Below, piece by piece: positions 44,570 through 53,222 of a stretch of DNA of 64,000 nt (the stretch's first letter is position 1; each line of letters begins with the position of its first letter). The stretch covers positions 496,001 to 560,000 of the forward strand of contig NZ_JACSQC010000001.1 in the NCBI RefSeq assembly GCF_014836875.1. Direction: 5' to 3'. Source of the DNA: Arthrobacter pullicola (GTDB lineage Bacteria > Actinomycetota > Actinomycetes > Actinomycetales > Micrococcaceae). The notes below the pieces were generated by a model. It had not been told where the DNA came from, searched no databases, and saw only the letters and a program-made list of their open reading frames with translations. Both the position numbers and the translations under genes were made by a program.

Positions 44570-44884
44570 CTAAGCCACCACCTTCAGGCCGACAACGCAG
44601 CCAATGATGCCCATCAGCAGCACCACCTTCGCCACCGTTGCCTTCTCGCCGCCGAACGCCATGGCATAGGCAGCGGTGAGGACGGCGCCAATGCCCACCC
44701 AGACGGCGTAGGCCGTGCCAACGGGGATGCTCAGCATCGCCCATGCGAGCCCGGCCATGCTGGCGGTCAACGCCAGGACGAACACGATGCTGGGGAGGGG
44801 GTTGCGGAAGTTGTTCGACTTTCCGAGTGCTGTTGCCCAGACGGCTTCAAGCATCCCGGAAGCGATGAGAATGACCCACGCCAT
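44570..44884 (-). CDS. SMR-family transporter, first subunit (guanidinium exporter)
   Basis: 104 residues, four membrane helices, Glu13 in IASGMLEAVWATAL, and GTAYAVWVGIGAVLTAAYA. It carries no extra domain. The start ATG 44884 has AAAGGA as ribosome site, and that site directly abuts the riboswitch aptamer, so translation should be ligand-controlled. The pair probably expels guanidinium using the proton gradient. Confidence 0.92.
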   Translation of the reverse strand: MAWVILIASGMLEAVWATALGKSNNFRNPLPSIVFVLALTASMAGLAWAMLSIPVGTAYAVWVGIGAVLTAAYAMAFGGEKATVAKVVLLMGIIGCVVGLKVVA

Positions 44885-44898
44885 TTGCTAAATCCTTT

Positions 44899-44939
44899 GG
44901 CCAGTCTTGTCGCGTGCCGGGTACTGAACCGTCGTCCGG
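44899..44939 (-). promoter_or_regulatory. Guanidine-III (ykkC-III) riboswitch
   Basis: On the minus strand the conserved blocks appear in order: CCGGACGA, then GUACCCGG, then ACAAGAC. The two CCGG segments can pair as P1, and CAGU with ACUG (plus GG with CC) as the interleaved P2, giving the class-III pseudoknot. The aptamer ends one base before the AAAGGA ribosome site of the SMR gene, so ligand binding can free or trap that site. The class is known upstream of SMR guanidinium exporters in actinobacteria. Confidence 0.92.
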
Positions 44940-45244
44940 GGGCCGGGAGGTGCGGGCCCTGTTTCCAAGGTAGCAAAATCCCCGCTGCGGCGCCGCGGAT
45001 GTTCAGCGGAGCCGTCGCGGCGCCGCCGCAGCGTCAAACTCCATGTCGGTGCGGCGCAGGGTGTTGAGGATCGCGGTGCCCTCGCAGCGCCGGGTGATCA
45101 GGCCTGCTGACCGACGGCTCCACCCCGGTCCGGGACGCCGCGGCCCAGGTTGCCGCCTCCACAGGAGCCCGCCCCACCGCCTGATTCCGGCGGTCAGCCG
45201 GCGTACCCGCCGTCAGGCAGCTGTGAGCTGGCAGGCGGGTACGC

Positions 45245-46240
45245 CTAGCCCGCAGCTTCTTCCATGCCAGCGGTGTCCGGGCCGGAGAACCGGCTGCGGT
45301 ATTTGGACGGCGGCAGGGCGTACTGGCCGGCGAAGCACTGCCGGAACTGATCGGCGGAGCTGAACCCGCAGCGGCGGGCGATGACCGCCACAGGAAGCTG
45401 CCCGGACTCCAGCAGCCGGGCAGCGGCGTCGAGCCTGGCCGAGCGGACGAACCGGGCCGGCGGCATACCAAGTTCGGATTGGAACAGCCGGCTCAGGTGG
45501 CGTCCGCTGACACCAACATGGCTCGCGATGGCGGGCGTGGAAAGGTCGTCTGCCAGATGGGCGGCAACGTACCGGGTGGCCGCGTGCACCGTTCCGCTGC
45601 ACCCGTTGTCCGCGGCCACGAAGACGCTCATCTGCGCCTGGTCGCCGGGGCGGTGGAGGTAGGTGACCAGATCACGGGCCACCTGCCGGGCAAGAGCGGC
45701 ACCGTGGTCCTCCTGGATGAAGGAGAGCGTCAGGTCAAGGGCACTGGTCACCCCGGCCGCCGTGGCAATTTTTCCGTCCCGGATATAGATCGGCGCCGGG
45801 TCCACGGTCACCCGTGGAAAGCGCCCGGCGAGGTCCGGAGCGAACCGCCAGTGCGTCGTCGCACGCCTGCCGTCCAGCAGCCCGGCTGCGGCAAGGATGC
45901 TGGCACCGGTGCACACCGAGGCAACCCGGCTGCTGGAGGCCGCCAGCCGGCGGATTTGCTGCAGCAGGGACCCGGTGGCAGCGGCCTCCTCATGCCCGGT
46001 CCCTCCGGCCACGATCATGGTCTCCACGGGCCCGGGGAACTTCTCCAGGGAGCCGTCCACCGAAAGGGTCAGGCCCGTGGCGCACCGTACCGGTGTGCCA
46101 CCCGGAGCGAGGACATGCACCCTGTACGGATGCGTGAGCTGCCCGATGTGGTTGGCCAGGAACAGGGGTGTGGTGATGCAGGCAATGTCCAGCAGCTCCG
46201 CCTGGTGGTAGGCGACGACCGCCATCGAATGAGATTCCAT
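45245..46240 (-). CDS. GlxA-type AraC-family regulator with DJ-1/PfpI domain
   Basis: 331 residues from the ATG at 46240 (MESHSMAVVAYHQ). The N-terminal DJ-1/PfpI-like domain has the nucleophile elbow VCTGASILAAAG; the C-terminal AraC domain has two helix-turn-helix units (TPAIASHVGVSGRHLSRLF and LPVAVIARRCGFSSADQFRQ). Such regulators control catabolic or stress genes. It is divergent from the alpha/beta hydrolase, its likeliest target. The frame is open far upstream, but that portion is a shadow. Confidence 0.88.
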   Translation of the reverse strand: MESHSMAVVAYHQAELLDIACITTPLFLANHIGQLTHPYRVHVLAPGGTPVRCATGLTLSVDGSLEKFPGPVETMIVAGGTGHEEAAATGSLLQQIRRLAASSSRVASVCTGASILAAAGLLDGRRATTHWRFAPDLAGRFPRVTVDPAPIYIRDGKIATAAGVTSALDLTLSFIQEDHGAALARQVARDLVTYLHRPGDQAQMSVFVAADNGCSGTVHAATRYVAAHLADDLSTPAIASHVGVSGRHLSRLFQSELGMPPARFVRSARLDAAARLLESGQLPVAVIARRCGFSSADQFRQCFAGQYALPPSKYRSRFSGPDTAGMEEAAG

Positions 46241-46339
46241 CCGGGTCCTATCCGAGATCCTGGGACGAGTATCCCAGAATGACGGACCAAGGTCAGGGGT
46301 GCAGGGTGAAAGCGCCCTGACCGGTCCTAGCCTCGAAGT

Positions 46340-47086
46340 ATGAACCCACAACCAGATTCGTACAGCACCGGCCCCCGAGTCCTGCTGCTGCCCGGTGCAT
46401 GGATGGGTTCCTGGATCTGGGAACCCATCGCCGAAACCCTGCGCAGCCGCGGCCTCGGCGCGCAGGCTGTGACCCTGGCCGGGCTGGAACCGGATGCGGC
46501 TGCCGGGCAGCGGGCCGCCGTCCGCCTGGCTGACCACGTTGACCAGGTCAGCATCTTGGCAGCGCACGGCAGCCCGGTTGTCCTGGTGGCACATTCCTAT
46601 TCCGGAATGGTCGCCGCCCAGGTCGCCGACCGGCTGGGAGACCAGGTCCGCTCCACCATCCACTTCCAGAGTTTCCTGCCGGTGGACGGTCTCAGCCTGA
46701 TTGACCTGTGGGGGCCCGACGGCGGTGCCCGCGCGCAGGAGCGCGCAGACATCATCGCCGACGGCTGCCTGTGGGCAGCACCGCCCGCCGCGGCGCTCGA
46801 CGCGGAGCCTGGGCTGAGCGCTGATGACAGGTCCTGCCTGGCCGGCCGGTTCACCCCGCACCCCGGCCGGACCGTGCTGGACCAGGCTTCCCTGGAACAG
46901 CCTGTGGATTCCCAGCACGGCGTGTTTGTTACACGTTCCCGCGCCCAGCTGCCGGCTGCCCTGGTCGGCGCGGCGGACTGGAGGATCGAGATCCTGCCCG
47001 GCGGCCACTGGCCCATGCTGGAACACCCGGGGGAGGTCACCGAGCTCATCGGGGACCACACCGCCGCGGTGGACAGCCTGCTCTAG
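46340..47086 (+). CDS. Alpha/beta hydrolase
   Basis: 248 residues. The oxyanion-hole region LLLPGAWMGSWIWEP, nucleophile Ser in VAHSYSGMVAAQV and catalytic His in GGHWPMLEHPGE are visible; the acid is less clear. The small size and lack of a long lid suggest an esterase-like or salicylate-esterase-like enzyme. No signal peptide. It is 99 bases from the divergent regulator and its stop overlaps the convergent BCCT gene by 4 bp. Confidence 0.85.
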   Translation: MNPQPDSYSTGPRVLLLPGAWMGSWIWEPIAETLRSRGLGAQAVTLAGLEPDAAAGQRAAVRLADHVDQVSILAAHGSPVVLVAHSYSGMVAAQVADRLGDQVRSTIHFQSFLPVDGLSLIDLWGPDGGARAQERADIIADGCLWAAPPAAALDAEPGLSADDRSCLAGRFTPHPGRTVLDQASLEQPVDSQHGVFVTRSRAQLPAALVGAADWRIEILPGGHWPMLEHPGEVTELIGDHTAAVDSLL

Positions 47087-48843
47087 GAACCGCTGCCGCG
47101 GTCCTTCCGGATGGGCAGGACGCGGCGCCTGAACTGTTTCTTGACGGCGGCATCGACATGTTCGGCCACGTGGGCTGTCAGCTCTTCGCGGGCCAGTTTC
47201 CGCTGCGCCCGCAGGAGCGCTTCGTGTTCCTGGTGGAAGGCCTTGGCCGTGGCGGCGCACATCATGAGGATGACCACGCTGAAGGGCACTGCGGTGAGGA
47301 TCGCAGCGGTCTGGATTGCTTCCAGGCCGTTGGCCAGCAGCAGGGCGATGGCTACGGCAGCGGCGGAAAGCGCCCAGAAGATGCGGATCCAGTTCTTGGG
47401 TTCCACCTCCCCGCCGGTGGAGAGCATCCCCATCACCAGGGCGCCGGAGTCGGCGGAGGTGATGAAGAAGATCCCGATGAGCAGGACGGCGCCGATGGTG
47501 AGAGCGGTCCCGCCGGGGAGCCCATTCAGCATGCCGAACAGCGCTCCCTCTGTATCCACGGTTCCGTCCGGCTCTATGAGGCCGCCATCGCCGAAGAGTT
47601 CCCGGTAGATAGCCGTGCCGCCCAGGACGGAGAACCAGAGGAAGCCAACGATGCTGGGAACCAAGAGGACGCCAGCCACGAATTGCCGGACGGTGCGGCC
47701 CTTGGAAATCCGGGCGATGAAGATGCCGACGAACGGGGCCCAGGAGATCCACCAGCCCCAGTAGAAGGTGGTCCAGGCTGCCTGCCAGGCCTCACCCTCG
47801 GCGCCTGAGAAGGCGAGGGTGTTGAACGTCAGGCCGACGACGTTCTGCAGGTAGTTGCCAATGGACTGCACGAATTCCCGCAGGAGGAACAGGGTGGGTC
47901 CGGTAAACAGAACGAACAGCAGCAGCGCGCCGGCGAGTATGAGGTTGGCGTTGGACAACCACTTCATGCCCTTCCCCACACCGGAGACCAGGGAAGCGAT
48001 GGTGAGGGTGATGATGCAGAGAATCAAACCGATCTGCGTCAGCTTTGTGGCCTGGATGAGGTTGGCTTCTTCGAGCCCGGCAGAGATCTGCAGGACACCC
48101 AGGCCCAGGGAGGTGGCAACACCAAAGAGGGTTCCCACCAGTGCGACGATGTCCACCAGGTTGCCCCAGCCGCCGGAGACGCGCCGGGTGCCCAGCAGCG
48201 GTTCGAGGGTCCAGCGGATGGTAATGGGCCGGCCCCTGCGGTGGACGGCGTACGCGATGGAGACACCCACCACCACATAGATGGCCCAGGCGTGCAGTCC
48301 CCAGTGAAGGTAGGTCTGGGTGAGGGCACGCTGGGCGAGCTGGATTGGAGTGCCCGCAACGCCCGGCGGCGGAGATGCGTAGTGGCTAAGGGGTTCGGCG
48401 ACGCCAAAGAAGACAAGCCCGATGCCCATGCCGGCAGCAAACAGCAGCGCGAACCAGGACATCACCGAGAATTCGGGCTCGTCTTCGTCCTTGCCGAGTT
48501 TGATGTCACCGTAGCGGCTCAGCCCGATCCAGAGAGCGAAGGCAACGAACACGGCGACGGCTGCGACGTAGTACCAGCCGAACCACCTAATGACGTTGGT
48601 TTGGATGGAAGTGAACATCTCCGTGGCCGCGGAGGGAAACACAATCGCGAAGAACGCGAAAACCACAATGATGGCGGCCGCGGGCCAGAACACCCATCTG
48701 TCGACTCTCTTGACGGGGGGCCTCGCCTGGGGTGCCGGTTCCACCTCCACCTCCGCCTCCGCCTCGGAGTTGGAGGTCGCTGTACTTTCCTCTGGTTCGT
48801 TCTCCGGATCTTCGCTGGTACTGGCGCCTGGTGTGGCGGACAT
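47083..48843 (-). CDS. BCCT-family betaine/choline/carnitine transporter
   Basis: 586 residues from the ATG at 48843, with AGGAGGAG nine bases upstream; a TTG two codons earlier is possible. Twelve membrane helices and BCCT motifs: MGIGLVFFGVAEPLSHYASP, GMKWLSNAN and the Trp-rich FYWGWWISWAPFVGIF. The acidic N-terminus (about 45 residues) and charged C-terminal tail (RRRVLPIRKDR) resemble osmosensory members that take up compatible solutes. Substrate inferred as betaine-like. Confidence 0.92.
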   Translation of the reverse strand: MSATPGASTSEDPENEPEESTATSNSEAEAEVEVEPAPQARPPVKRVDRWVFWPAAAIIVVFAFFAIVFPSAATEMFTSIQTNVIRWFGWYYVAAVAVFVAFALWIGLSRYGDIKLGKDEDEPEFSVMSWFALLFAAGMGIGLVFFGVAEPLSHYASPPPGVAGTPIQLAQRALTQTYLHWGLHAWAIYVVVGVSIAYAVHRRGRPITIRWTLEPLLGTRRVSGGWGNLVDIVALVGTLFGVATSLGLGVLQISAGLEEANLIQATKLTQIGLILCIITLTIASLVSGVGKGMKWLSNANLILAGALLLFVLFTGPTLFLLREFVQSIGNYLQNVVGLTFNTLAFSGAEGEAWQAAWTTFYWGWWISWAPFVGIFIARISKGRTVRQFVAGVLLVPSIVGFLWFSVLGGTAIYRELFGDGGLIEPDGTVDTEGALFGMLNGLPGGTALTIGAVLLIGIFFITSADSGALVMGMLSTGGEVEPKNWIRIFWALSAAAVAIALLLANGLEAIQTAAILTAVPFSVVILMMCAATAKAFHQEHEALLRAQRKLAREELTAHVAEHVDAAVKKQFRRRVLPIRKDRGSGS

Positions 48844-49026
48844 TCCCAATTTCTCCTCCTGCGCTGTGAAGCGCTCAGACTGCTCTGATGAATGCTTCGT
48901 TGCGTGTTCTGCAGCATGTAAGTCTACTGATCAACTCTGCGCAAAGATCGGCCGCAGCGAAAGTCCGCCAGCATTGATGCCCGATTGAGATACGGAACAC
49001 CGATTTCAATCCGGCAGGCGCGTGCA

Positions 49027-49046
49027 TAGGCAGCCTGCTCTGCCTA
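49027..49046 (-). terminator. Hairpin at the 3' end of the flavin reductase-like gene
   Basis: TAGGCAG and CTGCCTA form a 7-bp perfect stem with a 6-base loop. The downstream arm includes the stop codon of the 49044 gene. Lies in the region shared with the BCCT promoter. Confidence 0.5.
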
Positions 49047-49664
49047 GCCCTTCTGGTAGTGCCCGGGCCACTCATCGGCGGGGATGCGGGAGATGGTCCG
49101 GACTTCGCCGATGGTTCCCCATTCGTTCAGGCCCAGCCGGGAGAGCGGCCGCAGCCTCTCGATTCGCGGGTGGGTATCGGCGTCGAGTGCCTCCGCTGCC
49201 ACCGCCGCGTGGATGATCTCGCCGTAGACCACAAAACAGTCGCCCACCGGGTGGATCTCATGCAGCCGGCATTCCAGCGCCACGGGAGAACTGGCCACGC
49301 GGGGCGGACGCACTGTGGCGCTCGGCTCCCGGGCGATGCCGGCGGCATCGAATTCGCTTACACCGGAGGCGAAGCCGGTGCCGGTGGCGTTCACGGCCTC
49401 GAAGAGTTCCTCCGGCGCCAGGCTGATGACGAACTCCCCGGTCTGGCGGATGTTACGCAGCGAGTCCTTTTCCCCCACCGAGGTGAAGGAAACCATCGGC
49501 GGGTCTACCGAGGCGACGGTGAAGAACGAGTGCGGGGCCAGATTGTCCACGCCGCCTGAGGAAACAGTGGACACCCAGGCGATCGGCCGCGGCACCACCA
49601 CGGAGGTCAGCAGGCGGTAGAAGGCACGCCCGCCCATGGCAGCTGGCTTAAAATCCGTTCTCAT
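49044..49664 (-). CDS. Flavin reductase-like FMN-binding protein
   Basis: 206 residues of the FMN-binding split-barrel family. Typical blocks: LTSVVVPRPIAWVSTVSSGG, NLAPHSFFTVASVDPPMVSF and FVISLA. Relatives reduce flavins for two-component monooxygenases or bind FMN for other reductions. No partner monooxygenase is adjacent on this strand. Start ATG 49664. Confidence 0.85.
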   Translation of the reverse strand: MRTDFKPAAMGGRAFYRLLTSVVVPRPIAWVSTVSSGGVDNLAPHSFFTVASVDPPMVSFTSVGEKDSLRNIRQTGEFVISLAPEELFEAVNATGTGFASGVSEFDAAGIAREPSATVRPPRVASSPVALECRLHEIHPVGDCFVVYGEIIHAAVAAEALDADTHPRIERLRPLSRLGLNEWGTIGEVRTISRIPADEWPGHYQKG

Positions 49665-49713
49665 CCTCCGAGCCTAGCGGGGAGCTGGGTCATGGCCGTG
49701 AGCATAATGGGCT

Positions 49714-50079
49714 ATGAGCATCATCAAGATCAACGCAATCACCGTCCCTGCCGACTCCGGCGATGAGCTGGCGCACCGCTTCGCGGCACGTGCCGGTGCG
49801 GTCGACAACCAGGAGGGCTTCGAAGGGTTCGAGCTGCTTCAGCCGACCGACGAGCGCAGCACCTGGCTGGTCATCACCCGGTGGCGCGATGAGAAGTCCT
49901 TCCAGGACTGGGTTGCTTCCAAGAACTTCGGCCAGGGGCATGGCCATGGTGAAAGCCATGGTGAGAGCCATGGCGACAGCCACGGGGAAGGCGCGGATGC
50001 GGCGCGGCAGAAGCCGGTTGGGGTCAGCGCTGAGCTGTGGAGCTACCGGATCGCCGGCGGCAGCACCCCGGAAGCCTAA
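49714..50079 (+). CDS. MhuD/IsdG-type ABM monooxygenase with His-rich insert
   Basis: 121 residues. The first 75 follow mycobacterial MhuD: IIKINAITVPADSG with the catalytic Asn, AVDNQEGFEGFELLQP and the Trp in SFQDW. Where MhuD has the short loop with its haem-ligand His, this protein has a His/Gly repeat (four HGES-like units, residues about 78-92). MhuD degrades haem for iron. Here the repeat could bind haem or metal, or be a neutral expansion. Stand-alone; divergent from the flavin reductase-like gene. Confidence 0.8.
   Translation: MSIIKINAITVPADSGDELAHRFAARAGAVDNQEGFEGFELLQPTDERSTWLVITRWRDEKSFQDWVASKNFGQGHGHGESHGESHGDSHGEGADAARQKPVGVSAELWSYRIAGGSTPEA
49945..49992 (+). repeat. Four 12-bp tandem units coding HGES-like repeats
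   Basis: CATGGTGAAAGC, CATGGTGAGAGC, CATGGCGACAGC and CACGGGGAAGGC lie head-to-tail inside the MhuD-like gene, coding HGES, HGES, HGDS and HGEG. In-frame, so the protein is expanded rather than broken. Confidence 0.9.
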
Positions 50080-50188
50080 GCTTCCTGCCGGCGGGGGAAG
50101 CGCCCGGCGGCCGGTTCCCAAACCCGGCCGGGGCTGGGATGGTGGAACAGGGGCACGGTGCAAGACCGACTTTGAAACCAGGTGCAGC

Positions 50189-50416
50189 ATGGAACTGATC
50201 CCGGGCAACTCCCTCATTACGGAAACACCGGAAGCCGGCCGCAGGCTGGCCATGGATATGGCTTTGCACAGCATTTACGCGATCCAGCCGGACGGAGAGA
50301 TCCTCAAGACCGGCAGGACGGTCTATGCCACCGATCCGGATGAACTGATTGCGTCCTCCCAGGTGGTGGCCCTGGAATTCGCCACTATCGCGGCGGCGAA
50401 CAACTACTGGCGCTGA
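50189..50416 (+). CDS. Small protein of unknown function
   Basis: 75 residues from the ATG at 50189 (MELIPGNSLITETPEAGRRL), ending TIAAANNYWR. It reads as a compact soluble protein (AIQPDGEILKTGRTVYATD). No family is recognised. It overlaps the convergent oxidoreductase by 13 bases. A weak AGG lies upstream; the longer frame in the same phase is a shadow of the MhuD-like gene. Confidence 0.5.
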   Translation: MELIPGNSLITETPEAGRRLAMDMALHSIYAIQPDGEILKTGRTVYATDPDELIASSQVVALEFATIAAANNYWR

Positions 50417-51861
50417 GCGGTCCCCGGTCTGCCCGCCGGGGCGATGTTGTGATTGCGCCGGAACAGGTTCCCCGGGTCCACCGCCTGCTTCAGGGCCGCC
50501 AGCCGGGCCAGTTTCTCCCCGGAGTACACGCTTGGGGCGGCCTGCACGGGATCCTCCGCGCCCATGAAGTTCACGTATTGGCCACCGCCGGAGTGCGGCT
50601 CCATGTCAGCGGCCAGTCCGCGCACGAACGCGGTGTGGTGGGCGTCGTCCTCGGAATCGTTCCAGAAGCCGTAGACGTTCAGCCAGTAGCCGGCGCCGCG
50701 GACCGGGAACGACGTCGCGTCCTCCGGTACCCGGGCAAAAGCGCCGCCCATGTGGTGGATGTCGAAGCCGGTGCCGCGCCAGGACTGTTCCCGCCCGCGG
50801 CGGGTGAGGACCTCGATGACGTCCCCGTCCAGCGCGTCGAAGGACGTGTTCTTCCAGTAGGCACGTGACCCGTCCGGAAACAGCGGGTCCACCGAGGACT
50901 GCCAATCGGTCCAGGGCACCGGGTCCACCATCTCGGCATCCGGGGGAGCGAGCGTGCGCAGGCGGCGGACGGCGTCGTCGGCGGCCTGATGGTCTTCACC
51001 CGCCCAGGCGAACCCCACCGCCAGGACCGGATCGTCGCCCATGTCCCAGTCCGGCGGCGGCACCAGGAAAGACGCGATGCTGGTGAGTTCATCAGGCAGG
51101 TCCCCGGTCCAGGCCTCGAAGGCCCGCAGCGCTTCCGGGAACCGGTCCGCGCCGTAAACCAGGTTGCCGCTGTACACGGTCTCCGGAACGGGCCAGGCCC
51201 GGAAGGTGAAGGACGTGACGACGCCGAAGTTCCCGCCCCCTCCGCGCAGGCCCCAGAACAGTTCGGGCTCCTCCTGCGCCGACGCATGCACCGCCGTGCC
51301 GTCCGCCAGCACGACGTCGGCTCCGATCAGGTTGTCCACGCTGAGTCCGTGGGCGCGGGTCATCCAGCCGACGCCCCCGCCCAGGGTCAGCCCGGCCACT
51401 CCCGTTTTTGACACAACTCCGAGTGGAACGGCCATACCGAACGGAACGGTTGCCGTGTCGATGTCCGCAATGGTGGCGCCTCCATCCACCGTGACCGTAC
51501 GGTCTATCGGATCGACCTCCACCGTCCGCAGCCCGCCGAGGTCGAGCACTATGCCGCCGTCGACAGTGCCGTTGCCGGCCACGTTATGGCCGCCGCCGCG
51601 GACAGCCAGCGGCAGCCCCGTGACCTGCGCGAAGGCCAGCACCGGAGCGACGTCGTCCGGGCTGGCCGCCCGCACCACGGCGGCGGGCAGCACATCGATC
51701 ATCCCGTTCCAGACGAGGCGCTGGTCCTCATACCCCGCGTCGCCGGGCAGGACCACTGTCCCTGAAACGGCGTCCGCGAGGGCCGGATACAGGCTGTCCT
51801 CCGGCTGGGGCCAGGGCACAGCTGCCGAAGCGGAATCGGAGAGGGTTGGGTTTTCGGTCAT
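50404..51861 (-). CDS. FAD-binding (berberine-bridge-type) oxidoreductase
   Basis: 485 residues from the ATG at 51861. The PCMH-type FAD domain includes VRGGGHNVAGNG, whose His is the usual covalent FAD link, and GLTLGGGVGWMTRAHG; the C-terminal BBE segment ends NIAPAGRPG and includes YVNFMG. The second covalent-link Cys of bicovalent members is not seen (PLGVVSKTGVAG), so attachment is probably to His only. Such enzymes oxidise sugars, alcohols or alkaloids. Substrate unknown. Confidence 0.87.
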   Translation of the reverse strand: MTENPTLSDSASAAVPWPQPEDSLYPALADAVSGTVVLPGDAGYEDQRLVWNGMIDVLPAAVVRAASPDDVAPVLAFAQVTGLPLAVRGGGHNVAGNGTVDGGIVLDLGGLRTVEVDPIDRTVTVDGGATIADIDTATVPFGMAVPLGVVSKTGVAGLTLGGGVGWMTRAHGLSVDNLIGADVVLADGTAVHASAQEEPELFWGLRGGGGNFGVVTSFTFRAWPVPETVYSGNLVYGADRFPEALRAFEAWTGDLPDELTSIASFLVPPPDWDMGDDPVLAVGFAWAGEDHQAADDAVRRLRTLAPPDAEMVDPVPWTDWQSSVDPLFPDGSRAYWKNTSFDALDGDVIEVLTRRGREQSWRGTGFDIHHMGGAFARVPEDATSFPVRGAGYWLNVYGFWNDSEDDAHHTAFVRGLAADMEPHSGGGQYVNFMGAEDPVQAAPSVYSGEKLARLAALKQAVDPGNLFRRNHNIAPAGRPGTAQRQ

Positions 51862-52139
51862 GATCCACCGCCTTGGGAGCACCCGTGCTCCGCCCGGGCC
51901 GGGAGGAGCGCAGGAGTGGGGAACTGGTAACTGAACCCAGTGTTGGCTTCTCCCGCGGCAGATTCAACGGGTTCCGGAGAAGTCCGCGCGGCCCGGCTGC
52001 AACCGCCCGGATTCGGGTTGTTTCTTGCGGCATCCGATTGTGTTTGGCGGGGACCGGACGAAGACTTGGGGATGGGCCCGACGTCGTCGCGCTGCCGGAT
52101 CCCGCCGCTGCCGACGCCGCTGCCAGGCAAGGAGCAAAC

Positions 52140-53165
52140 GTGGAATTACCGTCGGTTCACAGCACCCAGGTGGATCTGTGGGCACGGGCCTTCCGGGCCG
52201 ACCGCCCGCTGTTCGAGGCCGCCGAGACGGCAATCCATGCGGCCGTTGTTGCCCGGCTGGGCGATGACGGATTGAACTACCACCACATTCAGCACCGGGT
52301 GAAGGGCACCGGATCACTCAGCGAGAAGCTGTCCCGGACCCTGCCCGACGGCACGCCGAAATATCCCAGCGGAATGGGGGACATCGACGACGTGATCGGC
52401 CTGCGGGTGATTCTCTTCCTGGACTCGGATATTCGCAGTGCCATCAACGCCCTCAGCGGAGCGTTCGACCAATTGGGCCACGTGGACAAGGCCGGCGAGC
52501 AGCGTTCCCGCGGCGAGTTCGGCTACTCGGGCCAGCACCTGGTGCTTGCCGTTCCGGAGCGGAATCCGCCGCCTGGCTGCGAAGCGTTCTGCGGCCAGCG
52601 GTTCGAGGTGCAGCTGCGCACCATCCTGCAGCATGCCTGGGCCGAGTTTGAGCACGACATCCGCTACAAGGGCGGCGGCGAGGTGCCCCCGGAGGTCAAC
52701 CGGGCCTTCACCCTGGCCTCTGGCCTGATCGAACTTGCGGACCGTGAGTTCGACACCATCAACGAACTGGTCACGGCGCAGAAGGCCCGCGACGAGCGGG
52801 AAGCCGTGCACGCCGTCGCAGCACCCTCGCTCACGCTCACCGCCGATGCGGTCCGCGGCATCCTGGAGCACGAACTGCCGCAGAATCCGCGCAGCCGGGC
52901 CGACCAGTACGAGTGGCTGGTGGAAGTGCTGCGCGCCAACGGGGTGGTCTCCGTGCCGCAGGCCTACGCCCTGTTCAAGACCGCCGACTGGGCCATTGTG
53001 TCCCGGCGGATCGAGTACCGGTTCCGTCCCGGCCACGTCCGTGCCGCCGACGACGTGCTGCTGCACCGTTTTGGGCAGGACTACGTGGAACGCACCCAGC
53101 TGATGGACGACGACGGCACCCGCCGCGCGAAGCTGGAGTACCGGCTGCGGCGGCTGGGCGGGTAG
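52140..53165 (+). CDS. RelA/SpoT-domain small alarmone synthetase with C-terminal extension
   Basis: 341 residues from the GTG at 52140 (GGAG five bases upstream). Residues about 35-195 form the (p)ppGpp synthetase domain: RVKGTGSLSEKL, GDIDDVIGLRVILFL, EFGYSGQHL and FEVQLRTILQHAWAEFEHDIRYK. There is no HD hydrolase, TGS or ACT domain, so it is a SAS-type enzyme. About 110 further residues after 230 (SRADQYEWLVEVLRANGVV, YRFRPGHVRAADD) are not typical of short SAS proteins. No neutralising antitoxin-like gene is adjacent. Either an alarmone synthetase or a toxic relative. Confidence 0.82.
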   Translation: MELPSVHSTQVDLWARAFRADRPLFEAAETAIHAAVVARLGDDGLNYHHIQHRVKGTGSLSEKLSRTLPDGTPKYPSGMGDIDDVIGLRVILFLDSDIRSAINALSGAFDQLGHVDKAGEQRSRGEFGYSGQHLVLAVPERNPPPGCEAFCGQRFEVQLRTILQHAWAEFEHDIRYKGGGEVPPEVNRAFTLASGLIELADREFDTINELVTAQKARDEREAVHAVAAPSLTLTADAVRGILEHELPQNPRSRADQYEWLVEVLRANGVVSVPQAYALFKTADWAIVSRRIEYRFRPGHVRAADDVLLHRFGQDYVERTQLMDDDGTRRAKLEYRLRRLGG

Positions 53166-53222
53166 GGGTTGTGGCGGGTGATCCCCGGTTTGCTCCCCGG
53201 CGCCGGCCGGGGCGCGGCCAGA

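Noticed and set aside
46241-47752. Upstream extension of the GlxA-type regulator frame
   Set aside because: Overlaps the hydrolase and BCCT genes in antisense; the DJ-1 domain begins at MESHSMAV.
49945-49992. Short direct repeats considered as a CRISPR-like array
   Set aside because: Units are 12 bp, contiguous without spacers and in frame within a gene.
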